From an uncultured Bacteroidales bacterium (GTDB lineage: Bacteria; Bacteroidota; Bacteroidia; Bacteroidales; F082), in the NCBI GenBank assembly GCA_947303395.1, contig CAMYYD010000008.1, positions 1 to 64,000 on the forward strand: a stretch of DNA of 64,000 nt, read 5' to 3'. Shown here one piece after another: positions 10,530 through 16,864 of this stretch (position 1 is its first letter; the number at the start of each line of letters is the position of its first letter). Under the pieces are notes generated by a model. That model had not been told where the DNA came from and searched no databases. It saw only the letters and a list, made by a program, of their open reading frames with translations. The translations under genes and the position numbers were made by a program.

Positions 10530-11578
10530 TATTGCACAATAACTTTTTTAAGTACCGAACCGCCATTTTGCGATACGACATTCATGAAATAAATACCGCT
10601 GTTGAAGCCGCATACATCTATTGACGACTGCTCGTCGGCATTCGTAACATCAAGAGTAAGAACGAGTTGTCCGATTGAGTTATACATATAAACAGCCTCG
10701 AGGTTTTCACCTTTTACATAAATTGTAGATGTGGCAGGATTCGGCCACACGTTGACCAACACCGTGTATTCGTTTTCGTCGACGCTCCAATACGGGTCCC
10801 AAATCATGTTGGCGAACTCAGGATAATCGACAAACGGATTTCTGTTTCTCTGAATATTGTAAACCGCGTTGTTTCTGTTGATTTCCTTGTCATCGACAGG
10901 GTCTTCCTCGTGCCAACGGAGCAGCATGCTCATCGCCCAGTCTTTGATTACCGACTTGTTTGTCATGTCGGAAGTGCTCCAGCTGTTGTCCTCCTGATAA
11001 TAACGCACGCTGACGTACATGAGAGCGCGGGCAATATCGCCTTTGTATTCGTCGATTGGCTCAAACACCGTGCCGTTGTATCCACTCACTGAATTATTTC
11101 CGAGTTTTCCGCCATTTCGCGAAGTCCAAGAAGCGTTATTCACCTCGCCGAAAGCATAGTTGCCGCGACGGTTGTTGACATATCCGTCGGTTGGATATAC
11201 ATGATGCAGGTCGGTTTTATGCTTGCTGTCGTCATTTGTCCACGACTGTGCCCAGAGATGCTCGCGATTGTAGCAATCGCCTTCGCCGCTGTAGTTTCCG
11301 CACTGGTCGGAGCCGAAGGTAAACTGGTAAGGTGGCGTGCCGTTCGGAACGTCGGAATAGATATCCCAAACCTTGCCATTAGGTTTCTTATCCGTTTGCT
11401 GATAAGCGCTCCACAAGCCGCTATACGAGACATGATCATCATTTTTGATAATGGCATGCAGTTTGGTTTTCAGGGCGTTTCCTGTGAGGCCTTCGGTGCC
11501 GTCGTAGTATCCTTGCGGCTGCGCATTGAGCGTTACCGCTGTGATTATTAAGATTAATATAAAATATAACTTCTTCAT
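10529..11578 (-). CDS. Secreted endonuclease I family nuclease with T9SS sorting domain
   Basis: 349 residues from the chosen start. The signal peptide MKKLYFILILIITAVTLNAQ is followed by an EndA/endonuclease I domain with the metal-dependent core NREHLWAQSW...DLHHVYPTDGYVNNRRGNYAFGEV (catalytic His and Asn). The last ~75 residues (VWPNPATSTIYVKG...) are a type-A T9SS sorting domain. Likely job: extracellular DNA/RNA digestion. An in-frame ATG 22 codons upstream lies beyond the TATATTTG promoter element at 11622-11629, so the start at 11578 is preferred. Confidence 0.88.
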   Translation of the reverse strand: MKKLYFILILIITAVTLNAQPQGYYDGTEGLTGNALKTKLHAIIKNDDHVSYSGLWSAYQQTDKKPNGKVWDIYSDVPNGTPPYQFTFGSDQCGNYSGEGDCYNREHLWAQSWTNDDSKHKTDLHHVYPTDGYVNNRRGNYAFGEVNNASWTSRNGGKLGNNSVSGYNGTVFEPIDEYKGDIARALMYVSVRYYQEDNSWSTSDMTNKSVIKDWAMSMLLRWHEEDPVDDKEINRNNAVYNIQRNRNPFVDYPEFANMIWDPYWSVDENEYTVLVNVWPNPATSTIYVKGENLEAVYMYNSIGQLVLTLDVTNADEQSSIDVCGFNSGIYFMNVVSQNGGSVLKKVIVQ

Positions 11579-11621
11579 AATCAAATAATTAGTAATCGAT
11601 TTATAATTTTGTTTCAAATTA

Positions 11622-11629
11622 CAAATATA
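11622..11629 (-). promoter_or_regulatory. -7 element TATATTTG for the endonuclease I gene
   Basis: 44 bases upstream of the ATG at 11578 and just beyond the hicB stop; the -33 region would fall inside hicB. It decides the start of the nuclease gene. Confidence 0.55.
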
Positions 11630-11640
11630 CAAAATATTAT

Positions 11641-12048
11641 TCAAGCCGTAACCGACTGTAATTCTTTTCCCAACGAATGTAATGCATTGACTATTTTATC
11701 TTGCTGTTTTTTCATTGGATGGCTTCTTCCGCAGATATAATGCCCCAACTGTCTTTCGTTAATGCCAGTCAGTCTTGACAAAGCGGCTCTTGTGATGATT
11801 TTGTCATAACAATACAAAATAGTTTGAATATTCATTTTATACTCAAAAACATATTGACCATCAAAGACTTTAGGATATTCTCTTTTATCTTCTTTCGCAC
11901 ATTCGATATAAAAATCGACACTTTCCTGAATATATTTTGAAAAATCGGAAAAACTTCCGCTGAATGCGACTACCCAGCCTGGCAACAATTCGCAACTGGC
12001 GCTAAATCCGTTTTCTGTTTTCGATGTTGAAATAATAACCTTTTCCAT
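11641..12048 (-). CDS. hicB: HicB-type antitoxin with C-terminal helix-turn-helix
   Basis: 135 residues. The N-terminal half (ENGFSASCELLPGWVVAFSGSFSDF) has the partial RNase-H-like fold of HicB. The C-terminal half ends in a helix-turn-helix (RAALSRLTGINERQLGHYICG...) and the tail ALHSLGKEL. It would neutralise HicA and repress the operon. One base separates it from hicA; the toxin-first order is usual for hicAB. The C-terminal tail is shared with the unrelated DUF2442 protein at 43873 (17 identities over 44 aligned positions by eye). More AT-rich than its surroundings. Confidence 0.82.
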   Translation of the reverse strand: MEKVIISTSKTENGFSASCELLPGWVVAFSGSFSDFSKYIQESVDFYIECAKEDKREYPKVFDGQYVFEYKMNIQTILYCYDKIITRAALSRLTGINERQLGHYICGRSHPMKKQQDKIVNALHSLGKELQSVTA

Positions 12049-12049
12049 A

Positions 12050-12247
12050 CTAAAACTCTATTCCTGATTGATTTTCAATACTTTTCAATTCAAAACCCCA
12101 AGTATCGTCACTTGGTTTTCCATTTACTGTTACAACTCCAGATTTCTCAGGATGTTTAAACTGTCTGTGACTCCCTTTTTGTCTGTCGATGACCCATCCG
12201 TTCTCCATCAACTTTTTGATTATAAAACTAACTTTAACTACCTTCAT
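12050..12247 (-). CDS. hicA: HicA-type mRNA interferase toxin
   Basis: 65 residues in the dsRBD-like HicA fold. LMENGWVIDRQKGSHRQFKH contains the catalytic His in the GSH motif, followed by the GVVTV strand. The final helix SIENQSGIEF replaces the usual IL-x-QAGI end. It would cleave mRNA in the cytoplasm when free of HicB. A TATTTTTG -7 element overlaps an inverted repeat immediately upstream, consistent with HicB autorepression. Confidence 0.82.
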   Translation of the reverse strand: MKVVKVSFIIKKLMENGWVIDRQKGSHRQFKHPEKSGVVTVNGKPSDDTWGFELKSIENQSGIEF

Positions 12248-12269
12248 AAATTCAGATTTTTGTTCTCGG

Positions 12270-12294
12270 CAAAAATAGTAATAATACTATTACT
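12270..12294 (-). promoter_or_regulatory. hicAB promoter with overlapping palindromic operator
   Basis: The -7 element TATTTTTG (12270-12277, minus strand) touches the end of an 18-base inverted repeat at 12277-12294 (AGTAATA, four-base spacer, TATTACT). A repressor bound there would block polymerase. The helix-turn-helix of HicB is the natural candidate (inference). Confidence 0.6.
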
Positions 12295-12440
12295 TGTCAA
12301 GAGTTTTCATGAAAAAAAATTTATTTTTCGCAAAAATATATCAAAGCACAACACCTCCGACATTTTTAACTTAACTTGCAGAAAAAAGGTGGAAATCTTA
12401 AAAATTTTTAACAATTTTTGCCATTACATGGCGGTTATTT

Positions 12441-12531
12441 GTTACTTTTTTCTTGACAAAAAAGTAACCAAAAAGTCAAGGCCCGAATAATCGGGCCTTG
12501 ATCTTTGGTTCTTTCCATCATGGGAAAGAAC
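12441..12531. repeat. Three consecutive perfect hairpins
   Basis: Stem 1: GTTACTTTTTT (12441-12451) with AAAAAAGTAAC (12458-12468). Stem 2: TCAAGGCCCGA (12476-12486) with TCGGGCCTTGA (12491-12501), loop ATAA. Stem 3: GTTCTTTCC (12508-12516) with GGAAAGAAC (12523-12531). All are 9- to 11-bp perfect stems with 4- to 6-base loops. This looks like an interspersed palindromic element rather than a single terminator. Confidence 0.8.
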
Positions 12532-12599
12532 AAGAAAGACTGCCTGTTAAGGCATAATAATCAATTTAATAATCTAAATTTGATTGAAATGACGATAGA

Positions 12600-13139
12600 T
12601 TAAAATATCACCACAAAGCCAGTGGCTAAAATCGCCAAGGCTGCAACAAAATTTAAAAGGCTATTGACAAGCAATTTTGTTTGTGAGAATTTGGTTCCGA
12701 TTCCGATGAAGCCCCAGATGAGGGAGAAACCTATTATATATAAAGGTGTGATTTTTCCAAATAATGGCATGAATGCGTCACCAGCGATGAGACCGGCAAA
12801 CATGGCATTGATACCCAATGCGATAGCCAGAATTATCAGTTGTTTTGGTTTGTCGATAAGGAAAAGGTTCTTTCCGCTTTTGATTTTCAGTGTGTCGAGA
12901 ATCATCCTGAATGCTATCATGAAACAAAGGATGAATACGATGACCTTGGCGAAACCCTCGAATCGGTTCATAAACGTGCCGCCGAGCAACGAGCCGAGCC
13001 AGTACATCAGCCCCTGCCCTGCCGCCAAGGCGCACACATACAGCATATTACGCCACCAGCCATTCTTTTTTTCGAGATTAAAAGCGGTGGAAGCGACGGC
13101 TACACAAAATGTGAGGGCGATGACAAATACGAAATTCAT
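12600..13139 (-). CDS. MntP/YtaF-like six-helix membrane protein lacking the usual Asp residues
   Basis: 179 residues, almost entirely hydrophobic, about six transmembrane helices in two similar halves. Layout and spacing resemble manganese exporter MntP: the second-half motif LGINAMFAGLIAGDAF corresponds to the MntP TSIDAMAVG block, but the key Asp is Asn here. The first-half Asp (MDAF in MntP) is also missing (VASTAF). The transport substrate is therefore unsafe to assign. Family membership is inferred from the pattern only. Confidence 0.5.
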   Translation of the reverse strand: MNFVFVIALTFCVAVASTAFNLEKKNGWWRNMLYVCALAAGQGLMYWLGSLLGGTFMNRFEGFAKVIVFILCFMIAFRMILDTLKIKSGKNLFLIDKPKQLIILAIALGINAMFAGLIAGDAFMPLFGKITPLYIIGFSLIWGFIGIGTKFSQTKLLVNSLLNFVAALAILATGFVVIF

Positions 13140-13143
13140 TTTT

Positions 13144-13217
13144 TAGTTAGTCAGTTAGTCAGTTAATCAGTTAGTCAGTTAACTGAACAACTGACTAACT
13201 GAACAACTGAACAACTT
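13144..13217. repeat. Tandem and inverted AGTCAGTT-type repeat
   Basis: Units of the type AGTTAGTC/AGTCAGTT repeat at least four times from 13144 and then reappear in inverse form (AACTGACTAACTGAACAACT) to about 13217, so the segment could fold on itself. It fills the whole gap between tnaA and the membrane-protein gene. Confidence 0.8.
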
Positions 13218-14592
13218 ATTTAAGTCTCTTGAATTGGCAGGTGAAATGTCTCATCAATTCAGCTTCCCATGTGATTTCCAGACCACGTTTGATGGTGTCG
13301 CGGCGGTCGTAAACGTTCTTCAGAGCGGCTGCGATGACATCCATGTGGTTGTTGGTGTAAACACGGCGTGGGATGCAGAGACGCACGAAGTCGTTGCCAC
13401 CGAAACGGTTCTCACGTGTGACAGGGTCACGGTCGGCGAGGACGTAACCGATTTCGCAAGCACGGATACCTGCTTCGAGGTAGAGCTCGCATGTCAGAGT
13501 CTGAGCAGGGAACTCTTCCTTAGGGATGTTGGTCAAAACCTTGTCGGCATCGACGAAGATGGCGTGACCACCGGCAGGACGCTGGTAAGGAATGCCGTAT
13601 TCATCCAATTTTGAAGCGAGGTAGTGCACCTGTTTGATACGTGTCTCGACCATTTCGAATTCGATGTTTTCCTTCAAACCGACTGCGAGAGCGTCCATAT
13701 CACGGCCGTTCATACCACCGTATGTGAGGAAGCCTTCAAACGGGATGCAGAACAACTTGGCGCCTTCGTACCAGTCTTTCTTATTTGTTGCGATGAAGCC
13801 GCCCATGTTGACGAGAGCGTCTTTCTTTGCTGACATTGTCATTGAGTCGGCATAGCTGAACATCTCTTTCACGATCTCGCGGAGGGTCTTGTTTTCATAA
13901 CCTTTCTCGCGTGTCTTGATGAAATATGCGTTCTCGATGAAACGGGCGCTGTCGATGTTGACCGGCACGCCGTATTTATGGCAGAGTGCGCAGGTCTCGC
14001 GGATGTTCTGCATTGAAACAGGCTGACCGCCGACGGTGTTGTTTGTCACTGTCAATACGAAGAACGGCACGTTGCCTTTGTTTTCTTTCAAAATCTTCTC
14101 GAGTTTCTCGAGGTCGACATTGCCTTTGAAAGGAGCTTCGAGCTGGGTGTCGTAAGCCTCACGCACTGTGACGTCGATAGCGAATGCCTTACGGCTCTCG
14201 ATATGACCTTTTGTTGTGTCAAAGTGAGCGTTGCCCGGGATGATCTGACCTGGTTTCACGAGGTATGAGAACAACACGTTCTCGGCGGCGCGGCCCTGGT
14301 GTGTTGGGATAACATATTCAAAACCAGTGAGTTCGGTGATAGTGTCTTTCATGTGGTAGAAAGAACGGGCACCGCCGTAGCTCTCGTCGCCCTGCATCAT
14401 AGCTGCCCACTGACGGTCGCTCATGGCGCCTGTACCAGAGTCGGTCAAGAGGTCGATGTAGACGTAGTCGCTCTTCAGCATAAACACATTCTGATGGGCT
14501 TCGTTGAGCCACTTTTCACGTTGTTCGCGAGTGGATTTCTTGATAGGTTCAACCATCTTGATTTTCCACGCTTCTGCAAATGGTAATTCCAT
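13216..14592 (-). CDS. tnaA: Tryptophanase (tryptophan indole-lyase)
   Basis: PLP enzyme splitting tryptophan to indole, pyruvate and ammonia. 458 residues. The PLP lysine is in MTMSAKKDALVNMGG; SARFIENAYFIK and TDSGTGAMSD are conserved. Tyrosine phenol-lyase is the close alternative. Here the diagnostic segment reads HFDTTKGH (tryptophanase-like; phenol-lyases have Thr for this Asp) and ACEIGYVLADRDP (phenol-lyases have Arg in this stretch), which favours tryptophanase. A TTG three codons upstream is possible, but the ATG at 14592 is better. The transcript has a leader of roughly 85 bases. Confidence 0.85.
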   Translation of the reverse strand: MELPFAEAWKIKMVEPIKKSTREQREKWLNEAHQNVFMLKSDYVYIDLLTDSGTGAMSDRQWAAMMQGDESYGGARSFYHMKDTITELTGFEYVIPTHQGRAAENVLFSYLVKPGQIIPGNAHFDTTKGHIESRKAFAIDVTVREAYDTQLEAPFKGNVDLEKLEKILKENKGNVPFFVLTVTNNTVGGQPVSMQNIRETCALCHKYGVPVNIDSARFIENAYFIKTREKGYENKTLREIVKEMFSYADSMTMSAKKDALVNMGGFIATNKKDWYEGAKLFCIPFEGFLTYGGMNGRDMDALAVGLKENIEFEMVETRIKQVHYLASKLDEYGIPYQRPAGGHAIFVDADKVLTNIPKEEFPAQTLTCELYLEAGIRACEIGYVLADRDPVTRENRFGGNDFVRLCIPRRVYTNNHMDVIAAALKNVYDRRDTIKRGLEITWEAELMRHFTCQFKRLK

Positions 14593-14641
14593 GATATTCA
14601 ATATTTTAAATTTATAAATTCTTAATTATCCAAGATTTCTC

Positions 14642-14691
14642 GGCTCCACTTCGTTTCGCTCGAAATGACGAGCTTTGAGGGTGCAAAATTA
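14642..14691 (-). promoter_or_regulatory. tnaA promoter and palindromic leader
   Basis: The -7 element TAATTTTG is at 14684-14691. The leader then contains GCTCG-N6-CGAGC and the overlapping TTTCG-CT-CGAAA fold (about 14651-14673). The stretch resembles a dispersed palindromic repeat. No ATG-started leader peptide is present. Confidence 0.5.
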
Positions 14692-14730
14692 CGATTAATT
14701 TTCGGACAAAAAACTTTTATTTCAAAAATT

Positions 14731-16713
14731 TCATCTGCTGATTTTGAATGTGCGGCAACGTCCGTCGGATGTGGCATATCGTAGCATAAAAACGCCGTTT
14801 TTCAACGAATCGACATTAAACAAATCGACGCTGCCGGTATAAACGATCCGACCGAAAACGTCGAACACCGTCACCGAGACGTAATCATTTTCTGTGATGA
14901 AGATTGGTTCCACTGCCAATGGATAATCGTTGTAGAAGTTAAACAATTCGCCAACAGTAGGTTTGGCATCCAGACCGAAAATCATTTCGCCGTCGTAGTC
15001 GTAAACCTCAAACGAGCATTCCGCGTCGTCGTCCTCATAGCCGATGTTGCAATAGTTCCAATAAAGTGTGAGGTTGCAGTTTATCGGGATGTCGACCGTC
15101 ACAGTGTCGGCAGCGCCATTGTCGAGACCAACTCGATACAACACGATGCCGCGCTCGTCGAGGATTGAGATTGCAGGAGAAAGCCATCCGTCGCCAGCGC
15201 TGTCGAAGAGATGGAACGTCAGCGGAGTGCCGATACAGCCTTCGGCTTCCCACATCTTCACAGGAAATGTTACTCCCTTGCCGCGACCGCCCGGTGTCAC
15301 CGGATAAATGATAAAATAGTTAACCGTGCCAGCGTCTTCAGCATCAAGAGCATCTTCAAACAAAAGTATTTCGCCAGGATTTGGCGAGATGAAAGTATGG
15401 AATGGCTCGCCGTTCAGTAAAACAACAACTGAGTCGACCTCTGTTATCGGGTCGCCGCCGACAGTCAATTCCGGTGATTTAAGTCTGAGTCTCACTCCAG
15501 TGCCTTGTTCTGTCGGCCAAATAAAACTATTTACCTGTTCCGGCTGGTTAAAATACTCTTCGTTAGGTTGAAGATTTATCGTGGTGGAATGATTATAGTT
15601 GTATGCGTGATGAGTCAAATCCATTGCGTTGATGTGATAGAATCCATTGTCGAAGCCCTGCCATCCCCAGTTGAAATGGAAGAAATCGAGCATGTCGTAG
15701 CCGTCGCACACAAAAGCATGACCACCACGGTTGCCGTCTTTGGTATAGCTGTAGGCCGAATAATACATCGGACGGCCGTTGTCGATTTCGTTTCTCATCA
15801 AATTAGTCCATTCCTGATCGGTATAGTCATCTCTGTCCTCAAAGCTGGCGCTGTTTGAATAGCGGAAATATTGTCTCATTGCTGGCACCACATAGCCTGA
15901 ATACGCGCCTGAAGCGTTAGGACCATAGTCCATCTCGACGCTAACTCCGGCATGATATTCGAGCAATGCCACCGCGTCGATTTCATATTGCGGACTGGTG
16001 TAATCGAGGAAGTCAGGCATCAGTTCGTAGCGGTAATCAGCCTCACCGAAGTTGGCTGAAAGCGTGCCGTAAGATGTTGTGCCGTATCCGTAGCAATAGT
16101 AGCTGTGCGAGCCCACACCGGTCTTTGGCCATTCCCAATATCTCATGATTTGTGCCATTGCGTTGGCAACGCAACCCACCTTCACATGGCCATTGTAACC
16201 TTCCAAATCGACCGGACACTGGTCGTTGTAAAGTTGTGTCTGATGCCATGTCGAAGTACACAGCGGACCAACCGCTTCACGGTCGCCACAGTTTGGAAGC
16301 ACGCCGTTTTCATCGAGCATTCTCCATTGATTTTCAACATCTTGTGATTGTGACAGATTTTCTGTTATGGCAGTCTCCAAATCAGAACAATAAGCGTCGA
16401 GAAACACTTTCGGGCCTTCTTCCGCGGCGACTAGGTCAAATTTTCCTTCCGTCGAATAAGCCAGAATCGGGAACATACGGTCGTCGGCCGACACTATCAC
16501 GAAGCCTTTGGGCTCACAGTTAAAGACGTAAAACGCATTGACACCTGAGTCAGTTTTTCCGACGAAAGTGAGGCTCATCGAAGCCGATTCAACACGGTTG
16601 CCTGCAGTTATAAATTTCTCGCCGAGGCGTTGTGCGGCTGCGACATCCACAGGTTTTGCCGAAAGACCTGAAAACAAGGCCACAGCAATAATCAACAGAG
16701 TTAGTTTTTTCAT
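14731..16713 (-). CDS. Secreted C10-family cysteine protease (streptopain/interpain-like) with C-terminal sorting domain
   Basis: 660 residues: signal peptide (ends LSAKP), propeptide to about 140, then the papain-like C10 domain. The catalytic Cys is C181 in KVGCVANAMAQIMRYW and the His is H332 in GNRGGHAFVCDGYD. NWGWQGFDNGFY completes the family signature. After ~390 come beta-sandwich modules and a C-terminal domain (YVSVTVFDVFGRIVYTG...) of T9SS type. Probably an extracellular or surface proteinase. The start at 16713 is set by the TATCTTTG element at 16735-16742, which overlaps an upstream in-frame ATG. Confidence 0.88.
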   Translation of the reverse strand: MKKLTLLIIAVALFSGLSAKPVDVAAAQRLGEKFITAGNRVESASMSLTFVGKTDSGVNAFYVFNCEPKGFVIVSADDRMFPILAYSTEGKFDLVAAEEGPKVFLDAYCSDLETAITENLSQSQDVENQWRMLDENGVLPNCGDREAVGPLCTSTWHQTQLYNDQCPVDLEGYNGHVKVGCVANAMAQIMRYWEWPKTGVGSHSYYCYGYGTTSYGTLSANFGEADYRYELMPDFLDYTSPQYEIDAVALLEYHAGVSVEMDYGPNASGAYSGYVVPAMRQYFRYSNSASFEDRDDYTDQEWTNLMRNEIDNGRPMYYSAYSYTKDGNRGGHAFVCDGYDMLDFFHFNWGWQGFDNGFYHINAMDLTHHAYNYNHSTTINLQPNEEYFNQPEQVNSFIWPTEQGTGVRLRLKSPELTVGGDPITEVDSVVVLLNGEPFHTFISPNPGEILLFEDALDAEDAGTVNYFIIYPVTPGGRGKGVTFPVKMWEAEGCIGTPLTFHLFDSAGDGWLSPAISILDERGIVLYRVGLDNGAADTVTVDIPINCNLTLYWNYCNIGYEDDDAECSFEVYDYDGEMIFGLDAKPTVGELFNFYNDYPLAVEPIFITENDYVSVTVFDVFGRIVYTGSVDLFNVDSLKNGVFMLRYATSDGRCRTFKISR

Positions 16714-16734
16714 GGTTATTTTTGTAAATTTTTG

Positions 16735-16841
16735 CAAAGATACTAATTTCCTTGTTTGAAATTCATTTTTTCCGCTTTAAAACTTTTTTTTGCCGTTTCA
16801 TCATTTTTTTTGAAAAGTTTGGTTAAAAAAAACTATTTTTG
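16735..16841. promoter_or_regulatory. Divergent promoters of the C10 protease and the TonB-receptor-like gene
   Basis: TATCTTTG on the minus strand (16735-16742) and TATTTTTG on the plus strand (16834-16841), separated by ~90 AT-rich bases with no gene. Confidence 0.55.
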
Positions 16842-16864
16842 CAAGTGAAAAGCAGATTAATTAA

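Larger units (their letters stand above)
12248..12599. other. 352-base gap: hicAB promoter and hairpin cluster, no gene seen
   Basis: The first ~50 bases carry the hicAB promoter and operator. The rest is AT-rich, with three back-to-back hairpins (12441-12531). No reading frame in it has a recognisable product. Confidence 0.6.

Noticed and set aside
12068-12490. 140-codon plus-strand frame across hicA and the hairpins
   Set aside because: Runs antisense through hicA and hairpins; Phe/Lys-rich product with no motif.
13144-13217. CRISPR array
   Set aside because: Units are about eight bases and abut without unique spacers; no cas genes in the window.
13216-14592. Tyrosine phenol-lyase instead of tryptophanase
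   Set aside because: The substrate-pocket segments (HFDTT, EIGYVLADRDP) follow tryptophanase, not phenol-lyase.
14593-14683. TnaC-like leader peptide before tnaA
   Set aside because: Only a short GTG frame (VEPRNLG) exists, without Trp and without a start context.
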